Positions 46,015-57,203 of a stretch of 59,578 nt of DNA are shown here, piece by piece (position 1 is the stretch's first letter; each line of letters opens with the position of its first letter). The DNA is taken from contig JADMII010000015.1 of assembly GCA_015478665.1 (NCBI GenBank), positions 1 to 59,578 of the forward strand, read 5' to 3'. Below the pieces are notes generated by a model that saw only the letters and a program-made list of their open reading frames with translations, searched no databases and was not told where the DNA came from. The position numbers were made by a program, and so were the translations under genes. The stretch is from Dehalococcoidia bacterium. Lineage in GTDB: Bacteria; Chloroflexota; Dehalococcoidia; DSTF01; JACRBR01.

Positions 46015-47280
46015 CTAGCGCGGGATCGTGCCGTTCTGCTGCGTGATCGGCGCGCCTGTGTTGCCGGCGGCCTGTTGCTTCGCGAAGAGGTCGGCGTTGA
46101 GGTAGGAGAGGACGCCGTTTGCGTTCTCCTGGCCCGGCGCCACCCAGACGTGCAGCATCCACTTGAGGTCGGCCGTGAAGGCGCCGCCCTTCGCCGTGCA
46201 GCTCTCGGCCGTCTCGTTTTCGCTGGCGGATTTGGTGCCGACCAGGCAGAGCCCCGGGTGGCCGTGCCACATCGCGAGGTTGCCGGCCCACGTGTTCACC
46301 GGCTGCTGCGTCACGGTGACGCCGTTGATCCCGGGCAGCATCAGGTACCAGAGCCCGACGAGCTCCTCGGCGCCGTTCGGCCCGATTTTGCTGTAGAGGA
46401 GGCCGGTCGGCTTCGCCGGGTCGAACTTGCCGCTGCGCAGGATGTCGTAGTTGATGTAGTGCTCACCCATGTAGGGGACGTCGCTGGTCGTGTTGACGTA
46501 GCCGGCGGCCTTCGCCGCGGCGACGCCGGTGTACTTCTGCGCGGCGGCCCGTGCCTGTTCCAGCTGGCCGCGGAACTTCGGGATGTCCGCGAGGGTCATC
46601 GTGCCGGCGGGGAAGAGCGGCAGCAACTGCTTGTCCGTCATCGTCTCGATCTGCGTGAAGGTCGGCTGCTTGCCCGCGTCCTTCATGTTCATGGTCATCG
46701 TCGGCGATGCCGCCGGCGTCGAGGCCGGCGCCGCTCCGGAACCGGATCCGGAAGTCGAGAGCAGGCCGTTCTGCTGCAGCCCCTGGGCGATGCCGACGGC
46801 CTCCGGGTCCGGAGCGGACGTCGTGCCGCCGCCGGTGGACGAGACGACGCTGGTGGAGTTCTGGTTGTGCGTCGAGATGCTGGCGCCTGTCGCAGCGATG
46901 TACGTGACCGAGACGGCGCCGACGGCGACGAGGGCCACGAGGGCGGCGCTGACGGCGGCGCCGCGGCGGAGCAGCGCCGGGCGCGTCTCGGCGTCCCGGA
47001 GGGCCGCGACGTAGAGGCCCATCAGCGCCGAGACGCTGGCCAGCGCGACGCCGACGATGGCGATCAGATGACCGGGATTCGCCAGGCTCAGGAGCGATTC
47101 GTCGCTGGAGCTATGGTTGTGGCGATAGGCATCGACGCCGAGCCCGCCGAGGAGCAGCACCATGCCGCCGGCGACCAGCGCGAACCACAGCGTCGCGGTA
47201 TTCGCCGCCGCGAAGCGCCACACACTCGCCCGACGGCCCGCACGCTGTCCGTTCCCTCCAGAGTTGTCCGTGCCTGCCAT
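46015..47280 (-). CDS. Membrane protein with periplasmic/extracellular domain
   Basis: 421 residues. Three membrane helices near residues 28-50, 70-92 and 108-130, then a Ser/Thr/Gly-rich linker (about 130-200) and a C-terminal domain containing YMGEHYINYDILRSGKFDPA, ELVGLWYLMLPGIN, WHGHPGLCLVG and WMLHVWVAPGQENANGVLSYLN. The His/Trp-rich spacing and a Cys pair (LCLVG, ESCTAKGG) suggest a metal-binding or disulfide-stabilised fold resembling an unnamed family in actinobacteria. It starts 29 nt after the TetR stop, forming one operon with it. Function unknown. Confidence 0.65.
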   Translation of the reverse strand: MAGTDNSGGNGQRAGRRASVWRFAAANTATLWFALVAGGMVLLLGGLGVDAYRHNHSSSDESLLSLANPGHLIAIVGVALASVSALMGLYVAALRDAETRPALLRRGAAVSAALVALVAVGAVSVTYIAATGASISTHNQNSTSVVSSTGGGTTSAPDPEAVGIAQGLQQNGLLSTSGSGSGAAPASTPAASPTMTMNMKDAGKQPTFTQIETMTDKQLLPLFPAGTMTLADIPKFRGQLEQARAAAQKYTGVAAAKAAGYVNTTSDVPYMGEHYINYDILRSGKFDPAKPTGLLYSKIGPNGAEELVGLWYLMLPGINGVTVTQQPVNTWAGNLAMWHGHPGLCLVGTKSASENETAESCTAKGGAFTADLKWMLHVWVAPGQENANGVLSYLNADLFAKQQAAGNTGAPITQQNGTIPR

Positions 47281-47309
47281 GGTCTTCCTCTACCTTCTAC
47301 CTTCCCGGT

Positions 47310-47960
47310 CTATCGTCCCCCGACTGTCCCTGATGCCGGCTGCAAGTACGCCGTGATCATCTCCGCGCATGCGTCCCTGAACTCATCCGCCTGCTCGCCG
47401 TCGCCCAACACGAAGGCCTGATACACAGCCATGCTGACCACACCGTTGATCAGCCGCGTGGCGATGACGGGGTCGCACGACCGCACGAGCCCGGCGTCGA
47501 TCGACCGCGCGAGCTCGCGGACCATCGGGCGGTCGCGCATGTCCTCGGCCGCGCGCATGCGACGCTGGATCTCGGTGCCGGGGTCGGCGTTGACGACGAC
47601 CAGCCGCACGAGGTCGCGGTTCGCGGCGCAGCTCGCGAAGATCCGGGCGATGCGATGGTAGACCGTCGCCGCGAGCGTCGGCCCGACGGGCGCCCGGCCG
47701 CCCGCCTGCGCCATCAGTTCGCCGAAGCGCTCACTCAGCGCGCAGAGGATGGCGTCCTTCGAGGGGAAGTAGAGGTAGATCGTGCCGAGGGCGATGCCCG
47801 CGTCCTCGGCGATATCGGCGATCGTTGTGCCACGGAAGCCGCGGGCGGCGAAGACGCGCCGGGCGGCGGCGAGGATCTCCTCGCGCCGCGCTGCCCGGGC
47901 GCGTTCGGCGCGTTCGCCGCGATCGAGGATCGGTGCTGAGGGCACGGGCGGCTCCGTCAC
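47310..47960 (-). CDS. TetR/AcrR family repressor
   Basis: 216 residues. N-terminal helix-turn-helix AARRVFAARGFRGTTIADIAEDAGIALGTIYLYFPSKDAIL is canonical; the C-terminal half is the ligand-binding dimer domain. Start is a GTG at 47960, after an Ala/Glu-rich non-coding stretch. The start region contains GAAT-N7-ATTC (AGAATGAACGATATTCAGT), a possible operator overlapping the start. It precedes and probably controls the adjacent membrane-protein gene. Ligand unknown. Confidence 0.88.
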   Translation of the reverse strand: MTEPPVPSAPILDRGERAERARAARREEILAAARRVFAARGFRGTTIADIAEDAGIALGTIYLYFPSKDAILCALSERFGELMAQAGGRAPVGPTLAATVYHRIARIFASCAANRDLVRLVVVNADPGTEIQRRMRAAEDMRDRPMVRELARSIDAGLVRSCDPVIATRLINGVVSMAVYQAFVLGDGEQADEFRDACAEMITAYLQPASGTVGGR

Positions 47961-48347
47961 TGAATATCGTTCATTCTCTGCTTCCCGCCGCCCGCTGTCA
48001 ATGGGTCCGCCGGCGGGCGGCGCGCGATGCGTCCAGGGCCAAAGACGACGCCGCCTGCGCACCGCCCGCTCGCCCCGCGCCGCGTGCCTGTCGGCGATCG
48101 ACGCAGATCGACGCCAGGAGCCTCGCAGCCGTCCTCGGTCCATCGCGCATCATGCGCTGCGAACCGCGTCAGAGCAGCGGCTCGTCGGCCAATTCCCGGC
48201 CTGGAACGAGGTTGCACGAGCATCGGCCACAACCGATACTGCGGCGGCGCCCGGCATACGGGCGGGCGTTGTTCGTGCAAAAATTCACGTTGACCGCACG
48301 ACGCCGCTTGTGATAGGATTCTCAAACTCGGAGATGTGAGGCGTCCG
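47961..48347. other. Intergenic region before the ATP synthase operon
   Basis: About 390 gene-free bases that diverge toward the TetR gene on one side and the atp operon on the other. The only clear element is the atp promoter at its right end. Confidence 0.5.
48290..48319 (+). promoter_or_regulatory. ATP synthase operon promoter
   Basis: TTGACC (48290-48295), 18-nt spacer, TAGGAT (48314-48319) with the TGn extension (TGATAGGAT). Start near 48326, about 22 nt before atpZ/I. Confidence 0.65.
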
Positions 48348-48602
48348 ATGCGCCTGAGCCCCGCCGTACAACTTCTCGGCATGGGATCGTATGTCGCGGT
48401 CTGCATCGCGGGCGGCACGGTCGGCGGGTACTTCCTGGATGAGGCACTGCATACCGGCAAGATCCTGACACTTTCCGGTCTGGCATTGGGATTGGCGGCC
48501 GCCTTCTATGGCGGCTATCGCATGCTCATGGATACAATCGCCGAGATTCAGCGCTGGGACGCCGCGACGGCACAGGCGAAGAGGAAGAAGCAGGGCCCGT
48601 GA
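48348..48602 (+). CDS. atpZ: AtpZ/AtpI family ATP synthase assembly protein
   Basis: 84 residues. Two membrane helices (about 8-28 and 38-60) with a short charged tail, as in AtpZ/AtpI. It probably helps c-ring assembly or Mg2+/Ca2+ transport associated with the complex. ATG 48348 (GAGG 6 nt upstream) is preferred to the in-frame GTG 48336. Its stop overlaps atpB (GTGA). Confidence 0.75.
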   Translation: MRLSPAVQLLGMGSYVAVCIAGGTVGGYFLDEALHTGKILTLSGLALGLAAAFYGGYRMLMDTIAEIQRWDAATAQAKRKKQGP

Positions 48603-49810
48603 AGAACCCGAAGACGCTCCTCACCGTCGCCGGCGTGATCGCGCTCCTGCTCGTCGGCTTCCTCTACGTGCGCGGGCCGAAGCCGATCATCGAGATCAAG
48701 GCCGAGAGCCTGACCGGCATCGGGCCGTTCCCGCTGGCCAACACGTACGTGTCCTCGTTGTCTGCGGTGGTCGTCATCCTCGTCCTCGGATACATCGCCG
48801 GCCGCAAGGCGTCGCTGATCCCGCGCGGCGTGCAGAACCTGGTCGAGTTGGTGTTCGAAGCGGGCTACAACCTCTGCGTGGGCACCGCCGGCGAGCGCCA
48901 CGGACGCCGCTTCTTCCCCGTCTTCATGACCATCTTCATCTTCATCTGGGTGGCGAACTGGATGGCGCTGCTGCCGTTCTTCAACGCCATCGGCTCGGTC
49001 CAGAAGGTAAGCGTGGACGAGTTCCGCAAGGAAGCGGCGGTGATGTCGAACTCCGGCGGCATCCTGCTGGTGAAGCCGAAGGCGCAGGAAGTGAAGTTCG
49101 AGGTCGACTTGGGGCCATGCACGTTCAAGAACACGCCCGCGGCCGAAAACGTCGGCACTGCGGCGGCCGATGCGGCGGCGCGGAAGAACAGCTGCGTGCG
49201 CGGGCAGCGGGCCCTGGCGATCGTGGATCAGTTGGAGAAGAAGCGACTCGCATCCGTCGCCGACCCGGCGACGTGCCCCGGAGCGCCGGGCGACAAGAGC
49301 TACACGGACTGCCTCGTCGGGCTCTCGGACGAGGCGCTGAACCAGCTGTCGGCGAAGGGGAAGAGCGTCGGGATCATCGCGCCGTACTTCCGCAGCATGA
49401 ACACGGACATCAACTCGCCGCTGTCGATCGCGATCATGTCGGCGATCTTTGTCGAGTTCTGGGGGATTACGACGCTGGGGTTCTTCAAGTACGCGAAGAA
49501 GTTCTTCACCATCTCCAGTCCGATCAACTTTTTCGTCGGCCTCCTGGAGTTCATCGCCGAGGTGGCGCGCCTGATCAGCTTCACCTTCCGGCTCTTCGGC
49601 AACATGCTGGCGGGCGAGATCCTGCTGCTGGTGATGACGTTCCTGGCGCCGTTCGTCGTGGCGCTGCCGTTCTACGCGCTGGAGATGTTCGTCGGGGTGA
49701 TCCAGGCGTTCGTATTCGCTATGTTGACGCTCGTCTTCGCCGTGCTCGCCGTTTCGACGCATGACGGACACGACGAGCACGAGCCTGTGGAGGTGACGGC
49801 GATTCACTAG
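48599..49810 (+). CDS. atpB: F0F1 ATP synthase subunit a
   Basis: 403 residues, against about 230-300 in most bacteria. The stator arginine is Arg331 in SFTFRLFGNMLAGEILL. Membrane helices: one near residues 8-24, then about 50-66, 108-127, and after the insertion 274-296, 310-330, 336-360 and 364-388. Between LLPFFNAIG (residue 132) and INSPLSIAIMS (271) is an extra segment of about 135 residues with Cys174, Cys199, Cys226 and Cys238 and no hydrophobic stretch long enough to span the membrane. By topology it should lie outside the cytoplasm. GTG start, 4-nt overlap with atpZ. Confidence 0.93.
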   Translation: MKNPKTLLTVAGVIALLLVGFLYVRGPKPIIEIKAESLTGIGPFPLANTYVSSLSAVVVILVLGYIAGRKASLIPRGVQNLVELVFEAGYNLCVGTAGERHGRRFFPVFMTIFIFIWVANWMALLPFFNAIGSVQKVSVDEFRKEAAVMSNSGGILLVKPKAQEVKFEVDLGPCTFKNTPAAENVGTAAADAAARKNSCVRGQRALAIVDQLEKKRLASVADPATCPGAPGDKSYTDCLVGLSDEALNQLSAKGKSVGIIAPYFRSMNTDINSPLSIAIMSAIFVEFWGITTLGFFKYAKKFFTISSPINFFVGLLEFIAEVARLISFTFRLFGNMLAGEILLLVMTFLAPFVVALPFYALEMFVGVIQAFVFAMLTLVFAVLAVSTHDGHDEHEPVEVTAIH

Positions 49811-49817
49811 GGTACTC

Positions 49818-49833
49818 GCCCGCACATGCGGGC
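49818..49833 (+). other. RNA hairpin between atpB and atpE
   Basis: GCCCGCA-CA-TGCGGGC, 7-bp stem. A second, GCCCGCG-CGTC-CGCGGGC, is at 49862-49879. Neither has a U tract, so processing, stability or translation control rather than termination is likely. Confidence 0.6.
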
Positions 49834-49901
49834 TCCGAAAGGCGACCGGCGCATGACAGTCGCCCGCGCGTCCGCGGGCACAACGAGGAGGAGTTCCGAA
49901 C

Positions 49902-50165
49902 TTGGACATTGCAGCACTCTTGCCACTGCTCGCGATCACAGATGTCGGCCTCAAGTACATCGGCGCCGGCATCGCCATCGGCATCGGCGGCATCGGGCCG
50001 GCGCTGGCGATCGGCGTGCTGACCGGACGCGCGATGGAGGCGCTCGGCCGTAACCCGGAGGCGCAGTCCGTGATCCAGACGAACATGATCCTGGGCATCG
50101 CCTTCGCCGAAGCGGTCGCGATCTACGCGCTCGTCGTCGCCGTGATGATCGGATTCGTCTTCTAG
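49902..50165 (+). CDS. atpE: F0F1 ATP synthase subunit c
   Basis: 87 residues, two membrane helices joined by the RNP-type loop GRAMEALGRNPEAQ. The ion-binding glutamate is in LGIAFAEAVAIYALVV. The residue after it is Ala, not the Ser/Thr of Na+-type c-rings, which favours protons; this is inference. TTG start with AGGAGGAG 8 nt upstream. Flanked by hairpins at 49818-49833, 49862-49879 and 50175-50188. Confidence 0.94.
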   Translation: MDIAALLPLLAITDVGLKYIGAGIAIGIGGIGPALAIGVLTGRAMEALGRNPEAQSVIQTNMILGIAFAEAVAIYALVVAVMIGFVF

Positions 50166-50174
50166 CGAGGCGGC

Positions 50175-50188
50175 CGCCCGCACGGGCG
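50175..50188 (+). other. RNA hairpin between atpE and atpF
   Basis: CGCCCG-CA-CGGGCG, a short perfect inverted repeat 9 nt after the atpE stop. Confidence 0.5.
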
Positions 50189-50201
50189 ACTGGAGTTGCG
50201 T

Positions 50202-50717
50202 ATGATCATCCTCGGAATCGGGAGCCTCGGCATCAACCTGCCGCTGCTCGTCGGCCAGCTCGTGAACTTCACGGTTCTGCTGGTCGTGCTGCGGCTGGTC
50301 GCCTACGGCCCGCTGATGAAGATGCTCGACGAGCGACGCGAGCGCATCCGCGAGAGCCTCTCTGCCGCGGAGGAGATGCGTACCAAGGCGGCCGAATCCG
50401 ACCGTCAGGTGCACGACCAGATCGAGGCGGCGCGGCGCGAGGGGCAGGCGCTCGTCGCCCAGGCGCAGGAGGTGGCCGCGCGCATCCAGGCCGACGCCCG
50501 CACGCAGGCGCAGGCGGACGCCGACGTGCTCGTCGCCCGGGCGCGCGGCGAGATCCGGCTCGAACGCGACAGCGCGCTCGCCGATCTGCGCAAGGAGTTC
50601 GCCGATACGACGATCGCCGCTGCCGAGAAGGTGATCAACTCCTCGCTCGACCGCTCACAGCATCGGCGGTTGATCGATGAGGCGCTGGCGGAGTCGAGCT
50701 TCAAGGAGAGCGTCTAG
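50202..50717 (+). CDS. atpF: F0F1 ATP synthase subunit b
   Basis: 171 residues: one N-terminal membrane helix (about 15-34, VGQLVNFTVLLVVLRLVAYGP) and a long charged coiled coil to the end (e.g. MLDERRERIRESLSAAEEM). Stator of the complex. ATG 50202 with GGAG 7 nt upstream; an in-frame TTG at 50196 is less likely. A single b gene is present, so the stator is probably a b homodimer. Confidence 0.94.
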   Translation: MIILGIGSLGINLPLLVGQLVNFTVLLVVLRLVAYGPLMKMLDERRERIRESLSAAEEMRTKAAESDRQVHDQIEAARREGQALVAQAQEVAARIQADARTQAQADADVLVARARGEIRLERDSALADLRKEFADTTIAAAEKVINSSLDRSQHRRLIDEALAESSFKESV

Positions 50718-50720
50718 AGT

Positions 50721-51266
50721 ATGGCCGCCAGTGCGCTTTCGGCGCGGCGCTACGCGGAGGCGGTGTTCGACATCGCCGACGAGCAGGAGAGGTTCATCCC
50801 CTGGGCGAACGACCTGCAGACGATCGCGGGCTTCGCCGGCGAAGCAGACGTGGCGAAGATCATCGCCAGCGCGCGCGTGCCGAAGGATGAGAAGCTGCGC
50901 CTGCTGACCGCCGGCCTGCGCGGCCAGATCGGCGACGAGGCGATGAACCTCGTGCGCATCCTCAACGACCGTGAGAAGGTCGGGCTCATCCCCGACATCG
51001 CGCGGATCTACGGCGAGAAGGTCGACGAGCGCCGGGGCGTCGCGCACGCCGTCGTGACGACGGCGGTGCCGCTGAGCGCCGACGAGCGCGACGCCGTGGC
51101 GGCGCGGCTCTCGGCGATCACCGGCAAGGCGGTCGATGTGACGCCGGCCGTCGACCCGGCGATCATCGGCGGCGTCATCGCGCGGATCGGCGACCAGCTG
51201 ATCGACGGCAGCACCAGGACGAGGCTGAAGGCGCTGCGCCGCAGCCTCGAGGGAGCGGGACGGTAA
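50721..51266 (+). CDS. atpH: F0F1 ATP synthase subunit delta
   Basis: 181 residues, OSCP/delta: helical N-terminal bundle ([18 protein letters not shown]) and beta-alpha C-terminal segment [33 protein letters not shown], which carries the family signature. It links F1 to the b stator. It starts 3 nt after the atpF stop and precedes atpA by 35 nt. Confidence 0.93.
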   Translation: MAASALSARRYAEAVFDIADEQERFIPWANDLQTIAGFAGEADVAKIIASARVPKDEKLRLLTAGLRGQIGDEAMNLVRILNDREKVGLIPDIARIYGEKVDERRGVAHAVVTTAVPLSADERDAVAARLSAITGKAVDVTPAVDPAIIGGVIARIGDQLIDGSTRTRLKALRRSLEGAGR

Positions 51267-51301
51267 CGAGGGCCGGCGAAGGCGCGGACCCGGAGGACAC
51301 G

Positions 51302-52813
51302 ATGGCGATACGCTCGGAAGAGATCGCAAGCATCATCAAGCAGCAGATCCAGCGGTTCGGCGCCGAGGTCGAGGCGGTGAACGTCGGCACGGTCGTCGAG
51401 GCCGGCGATGGCATCGCGCGCGTCCACGGCCTGTCGAACGTGGCTTCGAGCGAGCTGGTGCAGTTCGGGAACGGGGTCATGGGGCTGGCGCTGAACCTCG
51501 AAGAGGACAGCGTCGGCATCATGGTGCTCGGCGCCTACGACGAGATCAAGGAAGGCGACGAGGTGCGCGCCACCGGCCGCATCGTCGAGGTGCCGGTCGG
51601 CGACGCGATGCTCGGCCGCGTGGTGAACGCGCTCGGCGAGCCGATCGACGGCAAGGGCCCGATCGCGACGACGAAGACGCGACCGGTCGAGCGGATCGCC
51701 CCCGACGTGACGACGCGGAAGTCCGTGGACACGCCGGTGCAGACGGGGATCAAGGCGATCGACGGCATGATCCCCGTCGGCCGCGGCCAGCGGGAGCTGA
51801 TCATCGGCGACCGCTCGACGGGCAAGACGGCGCTGGCGATCGACGCGATCATCAACCAGAAGGGCGGCGACCTGATCTGCATCTACGTCGGCATCGGCCA
51901 GAAGGCGGCGAAGATGGCGCAGACGATGGCGACGCTCGAGAAGTTCGACGCCCTGGCGCACACCGTGATGGTCTCGGCGACGGCGTCGGAGTCGGCGGCG
52001 CTGCAGTACCTGGCTCCGTACTCCGGCTGCGCGATGGCCGAGGAGTGGATGGAGCAGGGCAAGGACGTGCTGATCGTCTACGACGACCTGTCGAAGCACG
52101 CCTGGGCCTACCGGCAGGTGTCGCTGCTGCTGCGCCGCCCGCCCGGCCGCGAGGCCTACCCGGGCGACGTCTTCTACCTCCACAGCCGCCTGCTCGAGCG
52201 CGCGGCGAAGGTGACGGAGGAGTACGGCGGCGGCTCGATTACGGCGCTGCCGATCATCGAGACGCAGGCGAACGACGTCTCGGCATACATCCCCACGAAC
52301 GTCATTTCGATCACCGACGGCCAGATCTTCCTCGAGAACGACCTCTTCAACGCCGGCATCCGGCCGGCGATCAACGCCGGCATCTCCGTCTCACGCGTCG
52401 GCACCGCCGCGCAGCGGAAGGCCATGAAGCAGGTGGCCGGCCAGCTGCGCATCGACATGGCGCAGTACCGCGAGCTGCAGGCGTTCGCCCAGTTCGGGAC
52501 GAGCGACCTGGACGCGGCGACTCGCCGCCAGCTTGAGCGCGGCCAGCGCGCGCAGGAGATCCTCAAGCAGCCGCAGTACGAACCGCTGTCGATGGCGGCG
52601 CAAGTATCGATCTTCTGGGCGCTGAACAAGGGCTACCTGGACGACGTGCCGGTCGAGAAGGTGCAGGCGTTCGAATCGGCGTTCCACGCGTTCATGGCGA
52701 GCAACAAGCCCGACGTGACGGCGAAGATCGCGCAAGAGAGGGCGCTGTCGCCGGAGATCGAGGAGATGCTCGCCGCGGCGGTCAAGGAGTTCAAGGACGC
52801 GGTGCCGTACTAG
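51302..52813 (+). CDS. atpA: F0F1 ATP synthase subunit alpha
   Basis: 503 residues. Non-catalytic nucleotide-binding subunit. The P-loop reads [13 protein letters not shown] (usual form GDRQTGKT). The alpha/beta signature [13 protein letters not shown] is present, with [15 protein letters not shown] and the [18 protein letters not shown] region. GGAGG lies 8 nt before the ATG. Standard length, no insertions. Confidence 0.97.
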   Translation: MAIRSEEIASIIKQQIQRFGAEVEAVNVGTVVEAGDGIARVHGLSNVASSELVQFGNGVMGLALNLEEDSVGIMVLGAYDEIKEGDEVRATGRIVEVPVGDAMLGRVVNALGEPIDGKGPIATTKTRPVERIAPDVTTRKSVDTPVQTGIKAIDGMIPVGRGQRELIIGDRSTGKTALAIDAIINQKGGDLICIYVGIGQKAAKMAQTMATLEKFDALAHTVMVSATASESAALQYLAPYSGCAMAEEWMEQGKDVLIVYDDLSKHAWAYRQVSLLLRRPPGREAYPGDVFYLHSRLLERAAKVTEEYGGGSITALPIIETQANDVSAYIPTNVISITDGQIFLENDLFNAGIRPAINAGISVSRVGTAAQRKAMKQVAGQLRIDMAQYRELQAFAQFGTSDLDAATRRQLERGQRAQEILKQPQYEPLSMAAQVSIFWALNKGYLDDVPVEKVQAFESAFHAFMASNKPDVTAKIAQERALSPEIEEMLAAAVKEFKDAVPY

Positions 52814-52888
52814 GTCGCCGGGGACGGTGGCCCCGGCGCCGTGATTGGCCAAGAGAGCTGACGGCTGAAAGGCAAGAGCTAACACCCG

Positions 52889-55172
<2,284 letters not shown>

Positions 55173-55188
55173 CGCGACGGGGCGCGCA

Positions 55189-55614
55189 ATGCCGCTTTCG
55201 GTCGAAATCGTCACAGTCGAGCGCACGGTGCTGCAGGAAGAGGGCATCGATGAGGTCGTCGCGCCCGGGGCCGATGGTCAGCTCGCGGTGCTGCCGGAGC
55301 ACGCCGCCTTCATGACGATGCTGCAGCCCGGCGAGCTGATCCTGAAGCGCGGCAACGACGAGCTGCCGTTCGCCGTCACCGGCGGCTTCTTCGAGGTGCT
55401 CGACGACCGCGTCGTCGTGCTGGCCGACGCGGCCGAGCGCGTCGAGGAGATCGACATGCAGCGGGCCGAACAGGCGCGCGAGCGGGCGCGGCAGGCGATC
55501 GAGCAGCGGGAGAGCATCGAGGACCTCGCAGCGGCGCAAGCGGCACTGCAGCGGGCGCTGATCCGCCTCAAGATCGCGGAGACGCGGCGCCGGCGCCGCG
55601 AGCGCCCGACCTAG
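55189..55614 (+). CDS. atpC: F0F1 ATP synthase subunit epsilon
   Basis: 141 residues. N-terminal beta sandwich (VEIVTVERTVLQEE, GADGQLAVLPEHAAFMTML, GGFFEVLDDRVVVLADAAER) and a two-helix C-terminal domain (about 90-141) that can inhibit ATP hydrolysis. Last gene of the operon, 16 nt after atpD, and convergent with the DUF1989 gene. Confidence 0.95.
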   Translation: MPLSVEIVTVERTVLQEEGIDEVVAPGADGQLAVLPEHAAFMTMLQPGELILKRGNDELPFAVTGGFFEVLDDRVVVLADAAERVEEIDMQRAEQARERARQAIEQRESIEDLAAAQAALQRALIRLKIAETRRRRRERPT

Positions 55615-55761
55615 CGCACTCCTCCGGCACACGGCCGCCGAGCAGTCTGCACGATGCACGCACAGGCGCGCGGACTCACGCGCTCCCTCTCACGCTGCAG
55701 ACGCCTGATGCCCGGACGGTGCGGAACCGCGGCGATAGCGGCCGCCCGTGCACCGGCGCAT

Positions 55762-55779
55762 GGTCCCGGGCATGGGACC
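55762..55779. other. Hairpin between convergent atpC and DUF1989 genes
   Basis: GGTCCC-GGGCAT-GGGACC, 6-bp stem. It sits between the two converging genes and might serve as a weak bidirectional terminator, but no T tract is seen. Confidence 0.4.
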
Positions 55780-55807
55780 GACGTCGGCATTGCCGCCGTC
55801 GCTGGCG

Positions 55808-56446
55808 CTACTCGCCCGCTGCTTCCGCCTGCGTCCGCACGACGTCGACGTCGATCGGCTTGAAACTGCCGTTGTTCGACTTCCCGGCAGAGCAGGCGGT
55901 GATGCCGACGATCAGGTCCAGCTCGGCGCGCAGGTCGATGTGGTCTCCGGCATGCGAGAGCGGCGCGCCGATCGTGAGCGCGCCCGACGGCGAGAGCGTG
56001 ACGTTCATGAAGATGTTGAACGTCGTCGGAATGGCGTCCGGCGTGATGCCGTACGGTGCGAGCGCGTCGCACAGGTTGCCGAAGCAACTCGGATGGTCGG
56101 GCGGCGCGTCGTCGTAGAGCAGCGCGAAGGTCTCCGGGCTGCACGGCGTCAGCAGCAGGTCGTGGCGGCCGACGGTGTCGGCGACGACCGTGAGCATCGG
56201 CCGGCTGCGGTTCGAATACAGCCGCTGGCCGGTGGTGACGTAGATGCTGTTCGCGTAGTCGATCGTCCGGCCCGACGAGAGCCACTCGCGCCGGTCATCG
56301 GCCGCGAAGGCGATGAGGTCGGCGACCTGCTCGCCCTGCGGGTCGGTGATGCGCAACACGTCGCCAGCGCTCAGCGTCAGCGCGATGCCGCTCTGCGGGG
56401 CGATGTGGTGGTGCGCGATGACATGCACCGGCCCGCGGTCAATCAT
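55808..56446 (-). CDS. DUF1989 (urea carboxylase-associated) family protein
   Basis: 212 residues. HHHIAPQSGIALTLSAGDVLRITDPQGEQVADLIAF is the family's opening cupin-like motif; later segments NCY-like SNRSRPMLTVVADTVGRHDLLLTPCSPETF and PTTFNIFMNVTLSPSGALTIGAPLSHAGDHIDLRAELDLIVGITACSA complete it, with His/Glu/Cys candidates for metal binding. Characterised relatives (CguA/CguB) form carboxyguanidine deiminase. Its ATG overlaps the YqcI/YcgG gene end by 8 nt, so the two are co-expressed. The exact substrate here is not known. Confidence 0.88.
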   Translation of the reverse strand: MIDRGPVHVIAHHHIAPQSGIALTLSAGDVLRITDPQGEQVADLIAFAADDRREWLSSGRTIDYANSIYVTTGQRLYSNRSRPMLTVVADTVGRHDLLLTPCSPETFALLYDDAPPDHPSCFGNLCDALAPYGITPDAIPTTFNIFMNVTLSPSGALTIGAPLSHAGDHIDLRAELDLIVGITACSAGKSNNGSFKPIDVDVVRTQAEAAGE

Positions 56447-57203
56447 CGAACCGCACCGGGCAGCGCCAGTCACCCGCGACTTCGCGGCCGGAGTACTGTC
56501 GCGCTTCGGTGTGCTCGCCGAATTCGGCGAGGTTGGGGTTGATGTCGCCTTCGAGCTGCTCGTCGCGCTGCCGGATCACGTCTTGCATGCGACGGAACTG
56601 ACCGTTCCGCCGCAGCGCCTCGAACTGCTCGTGCGCGTTGAAGACGAGGACCGGCCAGGGAAAGGTACGCGCCCAGCGCTCGCCCGACGGCGCCAGGCCG
56701 ACGATGAAGAACGCGCGGCCGCCGAAACTGAACGAGAATGCCGCGTCTTCCGGATCGCGGGCGACGGCGGCATCCCACGGAGCGTCGTCACGGGCGTGCA
56801 GCGCGTGCAGCTGCGCCCAGAGCAGCCGCTCGAACTCGGGCGCGTCCAGCACCTTCGGCGTGTCGAAGCAGGCGATGAACGTCGTGAACTCGCCCTCGAT
56901 CCGCGGCTGCTCGTCGATGAACGCGCGCAGGTCGTGGGCGAGGGCGTCGGTCGACGTCGTCGCGTCGAGCTCGCGGTACATGCCGAACCGATAGCTGCCC
57001 TGGTTCAGCGCCGATCGGGCGCCGACGCAGGGGAACTGCGGATCGAGCACCAGCGCGCGGAAGGCGTCGTGCACGCGCTGTGCGAGCGCCGGCGCCGGCG
57101 TCCCGTCGGCGACGAGCACGAGCTTCCCGTCGTCCACGCACGCGTAGCAATCGGGCGCGCGCTCCGCGCCGGCTCCGGTCTGCCTGCGTGTAGCGGCTCT
57201 CAT
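56439..57203 (-). CDS. YqcI/YcgG family protein
   Basis: 254 residues. YACVDDGKLVLVADGTP, FPCVGARSALNQGSYRFGMY, FIDEQPRIEGEFTTFIACFDTP, FFIVGLAPSGERWARTFPWPVLVFNAHEQFEALR match this family. One member, GntA of the guanitoxin pathway, is a heme-dependent enzyme that N-hydroxylates a guanidino amino acid; other members remain uncharacterised. It is upstream of and overlaps the DUF1989 gene, giving a two-gene unit. AGGTGG directly abuts the ATG at 57203, so the start may be later. Confidence 0.85.
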   Translation of the reverse strand: MRAATRRQTGAGAERAPDCYACVDDGKLVLVADGTPAPALAQRVHDAFRALVLDPQFPCVGARSALNQGSYRFGMYRELDATTSTDALAHDLRAFIDEQPRIEGEFTTFIACFDTPKVLDAPEFERLLWAQLHALHARDDAPWDAAVARDPEDAAFSFSFGGRAFFIVGLAPSGERWARTFPWPVLVFNAHEQFEALRRNGQFRRMQDVIRQRDEQLEGDINPNLAEFGEHTEARQYSGREVAGDWRCPVRFDD

